From positions 124,001 to 188,000 of the forward strand of contig JAHNUO010000034.1 of assembly GCA_019787685.1 (NCBI GenBank): a stretch of 64,000 bases of DNA, in the 5' to 3' direction. Under the pieces are notes generated by a model that was given only the letters and a program-made list of their open reading frames with translations, was not told the DNA's origin and did not search any database. Every line of letters starts with the position of its first letter. Position 1 is the stretch's first letter. This DNA comes from Chiua virens (lineage: Eukaryota; Basidiomycota; Agaricomycetes; Boletales; Boletaceae). Below are positions 22,688-35,624 of the stretch, in pieces. The position numbers were made by a program, and so were the translations under genes.

Positions 22688-25600
22688 ATGCCCACACAAA
22701 GCACCTTGCAACACGTATACGCAACCAACCTAACGCAGAAATATGGTTACCCTTTGCGTAATCCCCAGCCAGATAGCGAGCTCCCCGATACTTATAAAAC
22801 CGATGGTCTCCAAATTGGTGACATTGGCCATGTCGACCACTACGGAAAATTCAACCTGTTTTTCAACATAAAATTTCCTCCTGATCATCTCTCCAAGTGG
22901 AAATTCCCTCCGAGTCCGAGTCCTGAATCCGGTGGGGGTCCAGGGCATCCGGTGGCACACGAATCCACGTCAGAACAACCCCGAGACACAAGTTCTCTTC
23001 CCGAACCACTCCCCGTTGCACTAGATCTTGCACGTTTTGATGGGCCAAAGCTAATCTCTGCGCTTGATCCCAACCAAGTGATTATGACGGGTGTCACACA
23101 GGACGGTGTAGGGGATTCAAGGTACGTCTGAATTAATGCAGACATACACATCATAACTTAAAGTCTGACTCGGCATAAGGGCCAGCAAGGATTACGTGTT
23201 CACTGCGGAGAGCAAGGAAGGCGCTATACTGATTCTCCCAGACGGTGCAAAGTTATCAGAGATGGAGAAAAAGTACTCGGAACACATTCAGGACCACATC
23301 ACGAAGTATGCACCTGACTGGTGCAACCGCGCCAAGCGAGACTCCCTTTATCTTGTCACCGCCGTGTACAAGACGAAATCATGGACCCTGGGATCTTTTG
23401 ATCATGGCGCTTCTGGAAAGAAAATACATGTCTACCCTGAAGATGATTCTGCTCCCGTTGCGTTCAGATGGGTCTCCGCGTTCCATACGGATAGCCAACA
23501 AGCCCCTAAAGGGAATAACCATCTCAACCAAGCCGTTTTTATCAAAGGATTCAAAATCACTGTGAGAGACGAAAAGCTTCTTAATCTGGAGTGCTTGGAA
23601 CGGCCAGAGGGGTGGTTCGCACATATCCTCAACAAACTGCGGCTGAAAGCTCGCAAGTTTCTATCTGGGTCAAGTAAGTCATAGTCGTGTCGTATTGGCG
23701 TTAATTAACATTGGATAGGTACCACGATTGATCACTTCCCACAGTTGGACTTCTCTGAGGTTCTTATCACCCGTTTAGCATGTGCGCTAAGACTAAGGTA
23801 TTCTTTAGCCCACTCATCCTTTGGACATCGTCAATCGCGTCCTATTAGATGAGGTAACGCATATGACTGATGTCATGACATTGCAGTGACTGAACTTCTC
23901 GTTTTGTTCAGAATCCTGGAGCTGACCTCGCCGTTACGCATGACAATGACTGGATTAATATTGTCAAAGATGTAAATTTTATATTTACAGGAAATCCCCT
24001 CATTGACACGCATCCAGGGAAGATTACGGCTTGATAATCTCATGAAAGAAGGTCCTCTGTGGGACTGTATTGCAAAGAGTTACAAGCGCGACTTGGACAT
24101 CAAACATAGTGGGCTCTTTGTCGGTGTACGCGCCGTGTGTCGCTAAATTTATCCGGCCCTAGATATCGTTTGTTTGCGACCCATTTCGTGGGTGTTCCGA
24201 GTCATTTACTACTATTCTTGTCCCACCGTGACTAAAAACATTTGTTAACAGCCCGAGTGAAAGCAAAACTGGCGAAGAAACCGCATTGTTGTCTCACGGC
24301 CGTTGTGAGGTTGAGACAGGTGGCAAAGATGAGCCGAATGACTTGGAGCATCCCGAGGTTTCCCAAGACAATTCACGACTTGTCATAACATGTCTGTAGT
24401 ATCCTTGTCCTCAAAATTTCTGCTATATAATTCTAATGTCCTACAGATATGCGGCTTGAAAGCTTTGATGTTGACCAAGTTGATGTTGGTGTGTGCGTAT
24501 TTATTAAGTTTGGGAACACGACCTGGAGAACCCCCAATAAACCTCATGCGAATGTCGTTGAATGGGACGACGTGGTTACACTGTAGGCTTTTCCTTCTTG
24601 GTTTATATTCCCAAATTCTCACTGGTTTAAGGCCCTCTGAGGGACCTGCCCATGTTACTGTTTGCGGCACATTCCAGCTGGGCTCAACGCTTGGGACACG
24701 AGAAATATCTCAAAAGCAGACCATCGGTACCAGCGATATGTCTCGCAGAATATCCCCTGGTAGTACGTGTTTGTGATGCTCGCAGAGAATCCTAATTAAG
24801 GCTGGTCAAGACCTAAGGTTTTTTTTCGGGCCTCGCTCTTCACTCCTGATTACTCTGGAACGGCATTTCTCGAATTTTGGAACCCATTTCAGTGACGAGG
24901 TAAGATGAAGTATACACAGGAACGCGACGTTCACGGCACTAACATACTTCAATTCTAGGAAAATTCGGAATTTTCTCAGACGACGACTCGGGGATTCGAG
25001 AATTTCTACAGCTATCACAGAAGCCGCGAGAAAGAACGTCTCGATACTGCTCTCGAATGTTTTAGATCTGCCCTACAGAAATGTGGTCTTGATGATGCGC
25101 GTCTCGCCACCGCGCGCTTCAACATTGCCACCACAGAATTCCTGAGATGTCAGGCTCGTGGTACATACGCCGAGCTCGACAAGGTTACAAAACTCTACAA
25201 AGAAACACTCCACGCATATGCCGATGGACACCCAGATCGGCCAGCTACATTGTTACTCCTTGCACAGGCTCTTTTGTCTCGTCATGGGAAAGTCCATGAT
25301 GAATTTGCGCTCGAGAATATAGAGCAACTTCTGGTGGAACTTCCCCCTGACGGCAGTCGTTATCATCGAAGCGCGGACGCAATCCTAGCTACATGCAGGT
25401 TTTACCGTGCTATAAATGCTGTAGACCCGGTGCAAATCGATGGCCACGGTCTACTCACGGAGTTGAAGCGGGGCGTTTATACACCTCCATACGGATATGT
25501 CGACCAGCCTCACCTATCACACAAGCTCGGCGTCGCTTTCTGGCGTCGCTTTCGGTCAACTGGGAATCTTGACGATTTGGATAAATCGATCGAGTTAAAT

Positions 25601-26221
25601 ATGGAGGCTCTGCTGCAGGTCCCAGATGGGCACGATGACAAGAAGCACATAGCTGCTTGCCTGGCCAGCTCATTCCTTTTCGGCCTCGAGGGGCGTGGGG
25701 AACTTACAGATGTCGTCACGTCTGTCAGACTCGTGGAACTCGGAAACAAGGTTACTGCTATGCTTGATGTCATATCGTACACTGAAGGAGCTTCGGCGCC
25801 TTCGGAAGACTTGCAGAAGCAGATAGATTTGAAGTTTGCAATGGCACGGCTTCGGGGGCAGATACAACTGATGTCAAGGGTGGAAAAGCTTCTGGAGCAA
25901 GCAGCTACCGGCGATACTCACCAGAACATCGTTGAGCAAGGCCCATCATCCCATGCACCAGAGGTCAAGTACCCCGCAATCGATTGGACTCGGGACGAGG
26001 ATACGCTGACAGAATGCAAGGGGCGACTTGGGGTATTACTGAGTTTTCTGGGAGGTGAAGGGGACCGCAAGATGCGGCAAGCTCTGCAAGGAGTACACCC
26101 GGAGTGGTCGTACAGGGATCACAAGATCGTGGCTACGATGCAGGCCCTGGAGGAGCGCATGCCATCCTTTTTCATCATCCTCGCAAGACGATTAAGGTTT
26201 GTGATGAAAGGATGGTCATGA
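22688..26221 (+). CDS. T-C: three-part TPR protein, diverged paralogue
   Basis: Twelve exons: 22688-23121, 23180-23673, 23719-23759, 23809-23853, 23912-23971, 24018-24108, 24163-24187, 24252-24391, 24447-24582, 24632-24762, 24811-24899, 24959-26221 (982 aa). The order of parts is as in T-A. A Pro/Ser-rich insertion (about residues 75-125) follows the GLQIGDIGHVDHYG block and makes this the longest and most diverged member. The TPR exon is complete and ends LRFVMKGWS. Exon 6 could start at 23991 instead of 24018, since both acceptors keep frame. It converges on W1 (267 bp between stop codons). Function unknown. Confidence 0.72.
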
Positions 26222-26488
26222 GTAGTATGCAGCTAGCCTCCTTCACCATACAAAAGAATGCATTTCTAATCACTTCTAAACAACAATTTTGTCGATCCAA
26301 TACTTCTTTGCTACCACATTCCAGAAATCATAATTCTAGGACGAGACTGCGGAGCATGTGACATATTGTGGCGGCAGGGCATCGCCTGATAGTGCAAACA
26401 GACACCATCTTTACGAACATAGGAAATAACGAAGCCTGTATAGAACAATCAAAGTATGAAAATTGCTATCGTTTTTGTTTTCCAATGT

Positions 26489-28888
26489 CTATGGGGATTG
26501 TAGAGAAGATCGGAGAAGAACCTTTGCTTTCGACACCATCAGCGTATTTCTCTGACCCGACGGAGTGACGATTTCCTGGGACAACCCTAAATGAGTAGTG
26601 CATAGAACCCTTTGGCCCTTGAACGTTCTGCCTGGCCTCGCCTGACCTTTACGGCAATCCACTTCCATCTTCACTTCGTCAAAGACCTGCGCGGCGCGCA
26701 CTGCAAAGACTTCGAAATTGGCACCCACAGCACCCCCAATCAGGTTCCTAAGCGTTTCAGCAATGGAGATTATGGATAAGATCCTGGAATGAAACATGGA
26801 CGACATCTTTGACCGTACAGTTGCGGCTGAGGCGCCGCAACCGGCTGCGACGACGATGTCCGACAGCTCCCCTACGATGTCCGAGATGAGGGTGTTGGTA
26901 TCACTGGTGAAAGTAAAGGTATGGGTGTAGGTGAGTGATCGCCAACCCGCAGCCAACTCTTGGGACTCTGTTCCAAATTACCGTAAGTGAAACCTAAGAC
27001 TACTTTGAGTGAGATAACACCTTGCCTAACTCTTGCGATCGCTCATATATCTCGTCAAAAATCTTGTCCTTCCTTCTGTCCATCGTCCACGAAGAAATCA
27101 TCCAGTGCAAGTAGCAGGTGATGTACGCCCGGAACGCGGTCGGGAGGTACATAAAGAGATTGTCACGCAGTATTTTTGGCCCTAAGCAGTCCAGTAACAT
27201 TTGAGGGATAGACTCCGAGACTCGTCGCATCGCAGATAATTGTTCCTCTTCAACGGGAGACTGGAGGTGGTTGACGAAATATTCGGCAATGAGGGTCGCG
27301 CTCTCCTGAATATCTGCATTGAGACTTTCCAGAGTTTGGATGATTGCTTTTTGGGCATACTCATCCGAGTCCGCGATGAACTGCTGAAAGTGTTGAGTGG
27401 CGGGTAATTCGAGTTGAGATTCTGCGACGGCAATGGTAGACGGGAGATCTCTTGATTGATCACTGTGCCGTTGGTAGACTTCATGCAAAGCGGATTTGGA
27501 AGTTCTGACGTCATTGCGCACAGAGATGAGCGCGAGTGACACATCAGGGAGCTTGTCAAGCTCTCTTTGCACGACAGTGAGCTTGTCCTGTTTGATGGTA
27601 ACTACGTGCCTTCGATGGTCCCGCTGAGCCGTGAGAAGAGCAATTTTACGGTCTCGGAGCTCGCGCCACTTTGCGTCGTAGTGGGTCTGAAGGTTCACGA
27701 GCTTGGCATAGAGATCTCGGAGAGCCTTTTGTGTCACCATGAGAAGTCGTGTCGCCGGCCAGAAAAGTACACTTACACTGCTGCAATAGCGAGTGGAACG
27801 CAGCGTGATGGTCGTGCCTGCACTCGTCACCATATCATGGCTTGTAGATATACACATGGCCTCGACGGTACCAGTGTGCTGGATGGGATATCCGATTTGC
27901 TGATGCGTCAGACTGTCCCAAAATGAGACGGACGAGTTGGCGGAAACTGCAATGTATGTGCTGTCACTTGCCAAGACAATGCACCGAGGGTCGTCGTCAC
28001 TGTGAATACGCCATTTTGAGAGCGTAGTTCCAGCAGATACACCAAGGTGGTGAACGTGGCCATCATGAGAGAGAACAAAGAGATGTTTGCTGTCGTGATG
28101 CCAAGCAGTTGACTGATTAAAATATGAACTGACGATGATCTTGAACTCGGCGATGGAGTAGGCCTTGCCTATGTCGTAGACCCAAACCGAATTCCACGTG
28201 GCCGTTAATAGCAGCTTTCCGTCCGGAGAGAACTTTGCTGCGACTACAGAGCCGTCATGTTCCAGTGTGATCAACTTCTTCCCTGTTGAGAGCGACCACA
28301 AGCAGGCGGTTTCATCCCACGACCCAGTCACGATTTTCGTCGCGTCAGGCGACACGTCGACGGCACACACCGCGTTTGTGTGTCCTGTCAATTCGATCAT
28401 CATTCTTCGGCTCTCCACGTTCCACATCACCACCTCGCCCGAAGTTGCTCCGCTCACCAGCCATTTGCCATCTTGAGATACCGCAATGTTGTTGACGCCC
28501 CGCCCCGCATTGATTGGCACTCCCACCTCCCTTCCATCTGCAATTCGCCACCATTGAATCACTCCTTCGGCTCCAGCACCAACTATGTGCTTCGCATCGC
28601 TGACGAACATGACTGATTGAATGCGATTTGTGCCACTGATTTCGATTACCCTTGTTGACCCCTTGTTTTTCTGAAGTGTGATGGCGTCCACATCAGAATG
28701 GTCTCTCGTCGGTATCACGGCCGCCTCGCCTCGGCCCTCTTTGTTTTCCCCTCCTTCCTTTGGCTCCACCTTACTGAATCCAGCCACGACCTCGTTTGAC
28801 TCTTCAAATTACACTTCGTTAGTTGTCCTTCAATTGTTTCATTCATCTACTCACCACCTTTTTGTCTCGGGTGTGATCCAGACAACAT
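26489..28888 (-). CDS. W1: WD40 propeller, coiled-coil and conserved C-terminal domain
   Basis: Minus strand, four exons: 28888-28858, 28801-27777, 27725-27026, 26967-26489 (744 aa). The tiny first exon MLSGSHPRQK is conserved in position in all four W genes. About seven WD40 blades follow, for example VNNIAVSQDGKWLVSG, VCAVDVSPDATKIVTGSWD and VAAKFSPDGKLLLTATW. Then comes a long charged coiled coil (about 350-590: LRDLYAKLVNLQ, RDVRTSKSALHEVY-like heptads). The C-terminal region carries SDIVVAAGC and LCTTHLGLSQEIV, shared with W3 and W4. The second intron is 51 nt and stop-free. The third intron appears to start with GC (GCAAGG) and end in CAG, as in W4. A fold-back MITE sits 140 bp upstream of the start. 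Probably a scaffold; partner unknown. Confidence 0.75.
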
Positions 28889-29027
28889 TGTCAGCAAGCA
28901 ACACTATGACGGTCACAAGGATTGTGTGGTTGTTGGCTCAGAGTAACTCCCATACACGTGGCTCCTTATCTGTATCACCTCGTGACCTCGGCAGTTCTTC
29001 TCACTTCAGCTCGCCTTTTTGTCCTCA

Positions 29028-29647
29028 CACCACGGGCACGGTCGAGTATGTTGGTGCAACTTAGCGTATACATATTTATAAACAAATTTCGCCTGGGAAA
29101 CAAACTCAATCGACGATAAATATTGAAAAACGTATTCGGAAAATATATTTGAATCTGATAGCGAAACTGAGGTTTCCAAAAGAGGATAAATAATAGTGCC
29201 AAACTCGGTTTGATAATCCAAGTCTGGGCATGGTAAGAGTACTTGTTCTAACTGCTGTTACTAAATATGAGCATCAAACTTATTTTATAAACAGATTCCA
29301 CCTCAGTTACAGCAACATACCCTTACTGTCATCACTAGCCGAGAATATGTTTCTCTAACCAAGGCAGAATCTGTTCATAAAATAAGTTTTGTAATTATAC
29401 TTAATAGAAATAGTTAGAATAAGTACTCTTATCATACCCAAACTTGGATTATCAAACCGAGTTTGAATAATTTCGGCGCTATTATTCTTTCTCTTTTGGA
29501 AGCCTTAGTTTTGCCATCAAAGTTAAATACATTTTCTAAATATGTCTTTGAATATTTATTGCGAACCGAACTTGTTTCCGAGGCGGAATTTGTTGATAAA
29601 TTTGCATATGCTAAGTGGTATGAACATACTTGACCGTGCCCGTGGTG
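29028..29647. mobile_element. Fold-back MITE, CACTA-like ends, TCA target duplication
   Basis: The outer 16 bases, CACCACGGGCACGGTC, recur inverted at the right end. The two arms (about 29028-29305 and 29365-29647) can be aligned as long imperfect inverted repeats, roughly 80% by eye, leaving only a short loop. The trinucleotide TCA flanks both ends (29025-29027 and 29648-29650). CACCA-type termini with a 3-bp target duplication are characteristic of the CACTA superfamily. No coding capacity, so non-autonomous. It lies within the presumed W1 promoter. Confidence 0.8.
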
Positions 29648-29650
29648 TCA

Positions 29651-30663
29651 TTATTGTGCATATTTGACATTCACGGAGCCCTTAAAACTGTTCTGGACAC
29701 GCAGCGGGTTCTGAATGAGGTATTCACAAACCATAGTCTCGGTGAGGTTGATAAGACCTGAGCCACTTCCTTCCTGTCTACCTTGCAGCCGTCCATACAC
29801 TCCATGTCATATTTGGTTTTGTTCTTTGTTCCCACCATGTCTTGGGTGTGGCTTCTTTCTTTGTGTACTCTTTCCCCTCTCCCATCCAACCTTCATTTGC
29901 AATTTGAGGTGGTCTATGTTTCTATATATAGCGCCCCTCGTATGCTATCGACTTACATTACAATCAACTACTGCCCCTGCTGAGGTCTTTTACAAGCACT
30001 TTGCTGCGCTCTTCTTGTACCTGAAATCTCACGTCCAGTCAACATGCTTCGCCAGTGTTTCTCAACCCCATCTATGGAATAACAGCCACCATTGTCCATT
30101 GAACACGCTGGTACTATTTCTGCACTATGCTCAACAATGTCCCCTCATCGTATTGTTACCCAAGTCCCCACAATGCACTCATTGTCACCTCACTGGCTTC
30201 ATGGAAGAGCTGATATGTGCTATGACCATTGCTAATTCGTACGTTATTGGTATATACGGTCGGTCCTCTCACTGCACGTGTCTAAGACACTGACCTGCAT
30301 TACAATTCCTCACAGATAGTTACTTTCACTCTTCTCACCCCTTGTCAGCTGTGCATAGTTCCTTATTCTCCTCCGCCCAGGACGTGTCTACTATCGTCAA
30401 GAAACACGTCAGAAGGTATGCAACTCCGAGTCGCAAACCTAAGAATTGATAGTCTTCTTTACATACATATACATGTGCAAAATTTGTGTTTCCAGTCAAA
30501 GTGCTCCAGCTTGCCATGTTCGTTGGAGAGGGGGCGAAGTGGGAATCCTCTGCTGGTGTAGGAGGTGGAAGGGTGTGGATGAGGCTAACTCGCATTCCGC
30601 CACTCCCAGACGAGGTCCAGGTCTGCCTCACATGAGACTGTGTGATGTACCCTTCAGCTGAAC
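29651..30663. other. Pyrimidine-rich intergenic stretch, no gene
   Basis: About 1 kb between the two MITEs, C/T-rich on the plus strand. One open frame of 192 codons exists (29715-30293), but its Cys/Leu/Pro-rich translation has no recognisable motif or splice context and probably reflects base composition. Nothing else is seen. Confidence 0.35.
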
Positions 30664-30666
30664 AGA

Positions 30667-30807
30667 CACGACGGATGGATCAAAATTTTGTACAACATTT
30701 AGGCCCGCCCTAAACACGTTGACTAACATTTAGCACCGTACTAAATGTTTGTCAACACATTTAAATTAACATTTAGACCGGCCTAAAATTTTGATCCATC
30801 CGTCGTG
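30667..30807. mobile_element. 141-bp palindromic MITE, AGA target duplication
   Basis: The ends are inverted copies of CACGACGGATGGATCAAAA, followed by a shared AATTTTG-like core. AGA flanks both sides (30664-30666 and 30808-30810). Internal CATTTA/TAAATG repeats lie between. The termini start CACGA and the duplication is 3 bp, again CACTA-like. No coding capacity. Confidence 0.8.
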
Positions 30808-30891
30808 AGAAAGGCTCCTCTAACATTTCCTGGTCGCCGATGCGTACTGTGATCCGCAAACTTGCGCGAATAGAACGGCCAAGCGAGCTTA

Positions 30892-31303
30892 CACCACAGA
30901 TTTTTCGTGATTTAGGATAGGTTCGTACTATGGTCGAAATGTGCATCCTGTACTTTGCATACAATTTGGCATTCGGACAATGTTTTCATTTTGCATCTAA
31001 ATGTACCACTAAATTTTGGCATAAACTTCGTATATGCACACACGTGTCACCTTCGTCATTAGGTAGTGTATTATTTGAAATCGAGTCTGTATAAGAATGT
31101 AGCCATAGATTTCAAGTTTGGACTTAACATGCGAACCTTGACAATACTTCAAGTCTCGCCATAGTTAGTGCAGCAGACGGAATACAAAGTACTCGTGATG
31201 ATTTAGTCTCCATCCTGAATTTGATGTTTCATTGAACGACTAGATGTGTGCTACTATTTCATGTACAATCTCGACTTATATTTTCAGCGCAATGATCGCG
31301 CGA
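30892..31303. repeat. Left terminal inverted repeat of the CACTA-like element
   Basis: This 412-bp repeat matches, in reverse complement, 46124-46535 with only scattered differences (for example near 30900 and 31160). Homology stops at about GCGCAATGATCGCG on both sides. Such long repeats are unusual, since typical CACTA ends are tens of bases. Confidence 0.85.
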
Positions 31304-31816
31304 TCATTTCCCGACCATTGCCCGTTCGACGCACACCTTACCCGCACATGGAGGGACTCGGAGCAGCTGATCAGTCCTAAGGGAAAGTCCGTAAGGCTCA
31401 GTGTTATTGCGCAGATTAGTGCTTACCCGATGCAATGAAAGAACAACCACACGGTCATTACTAATCTCCCAGCGCACAAAGTGACTGAAAATCCAGGACA
31501 AATGTACAACTTCTAAGTCTTCAGATAGTACTGACGAGTACAACTTTGCAGGGAAATGTGGGTATATCGAGAAGACATCTTGCTCCATCTCTGGTATTGG
31601 AAATTGACGTTGGACGGCAAGCAGCAGAGTCCCGTTGCTGCCATATATATATTTGATGCTACCTGGAACTGGCGATGAAGTCGTGCGACAGCCTTGGGGA
31701 TAGAACATGATAAGTGAATTGCCAGTATGAGTGGATGATCGACTATAAACTACCCCTTCATGCTTGATGTGAGCACGTAAAACTGTGCTGCGTTGGTGAA
31801 TCAGGTTGTACAGATC
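31304..31816. other. Subterminal region of the CACTA-like element
   Basis: About 500 bases between the left terminal repeat and the end of the transposase gene. No supported gene; likely the transposase 3' untranslated region. Confidence 0.35.
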
Positions 31817-34800
31817 TCATGGACTGGGAGTGGCTACTGCAGTGGGAGGCACGAGAGCACCGTCTTCATCACTTGCATTTCCATACGCCTGATCGAGAAG
31901 AAATTTGCATTCATGGATTACTTGTGGACAATGTGGGCGACCAGGCCAGCTTCGAAGGCGAGCTGCTTTCAGGTACGATTGCAGCATCGTTGCCTCGAGC
32001 TCTCCTGTGGAGACTGCATCAGTACCAGAACATTGGCATAGCATAGTAATCAGCTTACCTGACCTATGGTTTTTTGGAAGGTGTTGTAATGTCCCGATCA
32101 AGCGTTCGAATGGAAACGACCACCACGAATGGACTGGACCAAACAAAATGAGATAGTCATATATGTGGAAAGAGGCATGGTGATTGGGTCGCGCGCTGAC
32201 AGCAGGGTACAGTGTCTTCAGTTTGCCAACATAGCTAGCAATGTGGCTGCGATAGGCAGCGGCACAGTTATCATTCGTTGTACGCGCACAAGCGAGATAT
32301 ACAGCCAAGATGAGATCCATAGTGTGGTTGAGGGTTGCGCGGAGATCTGGTTCAGTGGTTGATCCCCAGAGACTGATCAAGGCGATCGGGAGATAAACAG
32401 TGGCAAGGGTGTGCCACTCGGCTGCCTTGATCGTTCCAGCCGCCTTGTCACCAAACCTGCTAGGCACTGACTCTAGCCAAGATGGAACAAAAGCTTCATT
32501 GATGATGCTGCGAACGCAACCCAAAACTTCTTGAGCATTGAATTCCGTGCGCATCTGGCCATCAGCAGCCAAAGGCATGGCGACCTGCTAATCATTTTCA
32601 CATCAACTTGAATGTATCATGACAAGGAATCAAACTTACCCAATTAACGAGGGCCTTGGCATAGTCTACTTTGAAAGTCCTACCACTCTTCACAGGAATG
32701 CAGCCTAAACTCTGACAGACAAACTTTAGGGCACGAATGTTCTTGCGAAGGAACATTGCCTGCAGTGATTCCAAGTATGTCGTGACCATGGTGGTATCAT
32801 GAGGATGTGACAACTGTGTGGTAAGAAGCATATGGATGGCAGAGACCTGCACAACATCTTTTCTTGTCATATCGAGTTGTTCGGCTGTGGAGGAATCGAC
32901 CAGTGCAAAATCAAACTGGAAAGCTGAGGTTGGCGTGTCCGTAGCGTCAGAACCCTCAGTAGTGAGTCCAAGTAAGGTGCGCACATGGTGGTTCACCAAA
33001 CCTTCGAGGATGCAGTGCATTGAGTCGATCACAAGCTGGCGTGTAGGGTTCCAGTATGGCAAACGCCATAGCTCCGAGTAGCGGACACCATGTTCCTTGA
33101 ATATTCGGTTGCGCTCAGCAGAGGTAGATGCATCCCTCCATTGTTCTGCATACTGGCGAGTCTTGTCACAGGGTAGCCAGTTGTGAAAGTCTGTCCTGGC
33201 GCAGTTTGTCTTGTGGTAGCAGTTGCATGCAGTGCATAGCCAGTGGCTTCCGACGCCGGCGAATGCAGCCAGGTGGCGAGCAGCTGGGAGGTCACAGATG
33301 ACTAATGCGACGGCACTGCGAGTCAGCCGTCCTGTAGGGTGATTTGCGGTCTGCGAAAAATGGATGCCCTGATCCCATGCAGCTACCATATCATCAATGA
33401 GGGGTCGTATATAGTGATTAAGGTTTTCAAGCGAGGTTTGTTTGGGTCCAGGAATGACACCGGCGATGTACATGTTCTTGGGTTTGTATTGGTGTTCAAG
33501 TGGGAGATTCAGGCATGCCATCGAAATGATTCCCGACGATGTGCTCGGCCCTTGTAGAGACATTCCTTCGGGGTTAAAGAAGTCCACATTCAATGCGAAT
33601 GCAAATTGGCCTTCCTCTCCTCGGTCGACGAAGAGCTTGGTTGGGTCTGGCCCCCGAAATTCTCGGAGAAACTGCACCTCGAACGGATTTTTGACAAGGT
33701 GGGATGGTGTCGATAAGGTGGCACAGAGATCGTCACATGCTGAATCCATCATGGACTCAATATCCCCACAAGACAGAAGAGATGCCAAATAATCCTTGAA
33801 GTCATGATATACAAACATTTTCTTCGGCCATTGTTTCCCATCAACACTACTTTCAAGTAGCCTGTTGGAGCACTGAGTTTCAGGTGTAGGAGAGTTTGAG
33901 CAGCAAGCGGGGTAGACGGGATTGTTGGAGTTGGATGAATTAGTGGGAGGATAGATGGCATGGCACCCACAAACTGCATATACGACTGTCTTTGCACCAA
34001 ATTGGAATTTAGACAGCGTGCTGGAAATGGTGATCGGGATCTGTTTTATTATGTTCTCATGAGTAGCACTGAGCGTTCCGTCATGCTTCTCGAAGGCAGC
34101 ATAGAGGAGGAGTGAGAGACCATTCATGATAAAGTTGGCACCGGCGGTGCCAACACCAAAGACAACACTGCACACTACGCCAAGAAGGAGGGTGACTTGA
34201 GCAATCACATCCATACGTTCAATAGGCGGCTGAAATTCTTTTCCTGTATCTCGTTCATCAATCATTGAGCAATTCCGTTTCATCGTCACATACCTGTGTC
34301 AACTCTCACGGGACCTGCCGGCAGATGAAGCTCCAAGCGAAGCTCTAGATCACTCAACAGCGTGTCCAGCATTTTTTTCTTCGAGACAATGGAATCAACA
34401 TTCCACATAATCTTTTCTAATCCCTGCTGCAAAGCAAAAAGTTCTTCTTGCATCTTGTTGAAATTGAGGATGGACAGTTCAAGCAGGCAGCAATTAGTGC
34501 GATGAATGCGCGCCTCGATGTTGGCCAGAATTTTATGTGCTCTGATGGTGCAACGGTGACGGTCTTTCTTGCATACTCTGCACCCACCAATGACGGCAGC
34601 CGGGACTGCCAGTGCGGGACCCAGCAGGGGTGAGAGTGGGGGTAGAGGGGAGTGGGTTGCAGGCGATGTTGAACGTTGAATATTGAGCCGACCAAGACTA
34701 TTTGCGAGCTCTGCAATCGGTAGCGTATTCCAAGCAGGACTTGCCACCCCTGAGGTATGAAACTTGGTGCTGAACTCGGTACCAGGACCTTCATCGGCAA

Positions 34801-35050
34801 GCGTGAGCGCAAACAGCTGTCCTGAAATGGACTCGATGGCAGGAGAGTGTGTTGGATCAACAGACAGTGATTCAGTAGGGCTGTGAGATGGGTGGCTAAC
34901 AATCTGCTTCTCCTGATCGCAGCACCTCAGATGCGTGGGAATAAGATTTGCCTCCATAAGCACGCCTTTCAGGTTTCCATCTGAGTCCATGCCACCTTTC
35001 TCCACACATACGTTGCAAAAGCAGCGTTTAAGCTGCCATCGAGTGGGCAT
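31817..35050 (-). CDS. Tnp2-family transposase
   Basis: Minus strand, four exons: 35050-34294, 34243-32640, 32584-32059, 32004-31817 (1024 aa). The N-terminus is cysteine-rich (CFCNVC). The core contains MYIAGVIPGPK, then LPAARHLAAFAGVGSHWLC with CTACNCYH. It continues with RLPYWNPTRQLVIDSMHCI and LEGLVNHH, the hallmark block of Tnp2 transposases in Agaricomycetes. FGPVHSWWSFPFERLIG near the C-terminus is also typical. It should catalyse excision and integration of the surrounding element. The last intron (32005-32058) is 54 nt and stop-free. Frame is open throughout, so it may be functional. Two hydrophobic stretches in the second exon (LLLGVVCSVVFGVG) are probably buried helices rather than membrane anchors. 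Confidence 0.82.
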
Positions 35051-35624
35051 GTTCTGGAAGTGTAAGTCAGAAAACGTCAGACGTGAAATGAGAACTCACC
35101 TATACTCAGTGGAGCTGTGGAGGCAGGTGAGGCAGCCTCAGGTGCTGCATGATATATGACAGACAGGTATAAGGTTGCCATGCTTTGTGGAAAGTATTGG
35201 CATGGCAACTCCACTGACGACGTGTTAACGAATGAGTACAATGTCACCGATGTAAACTATCGTCATACCAATTGTTGTCTGGCAATCCATCGCAACCTGG
35301 CACTCCGGAACTCCATAATTTACAAGGCACTTGGATGGTTCTTGAATAATGCGCCCAGCCTAGCAACGTACCACCACAGTTACTTAAAACGAAAATGATG
35401 ATATATGCAACGTTACACGTACACCATGATTGTGCAGAATGTTTGATGAATGAACTGCTGGAGTGGCAATGATATCGATGTGCGCAACTATGATCAGCAA
35501 ATCAACAAGGAATCAGCGTCAACAAACGCACCTGAACACATGACCGCGTGACCAACACTTCCCACTCTGTGAGCGCGATCACAGAGGGTGATAAGGCACA
35601 GGTCTATCATTCATTATAACGTAG
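35051..35624. other. Spacer between transposase and WD40-membrane gene
   Basis: About 570 bases with no supported gene. The transposase reads leftwards from 35050, so its promoter should lie here. Confidence 0.3.

Noticed and set aside
14753..26221. T proteins as NLR-type STAND receptors
   Set aside because: No P-loop or other nucleotide-binding motif seen between the N-terminal part and the TPRs.
29715..30293. 192-codon open frame on the plus strand
   Set aside because: Translation is Cys/Pro/Leu-rich with no motif, no splice context and matches the pyrimidine-rich base composition; treated as chance.
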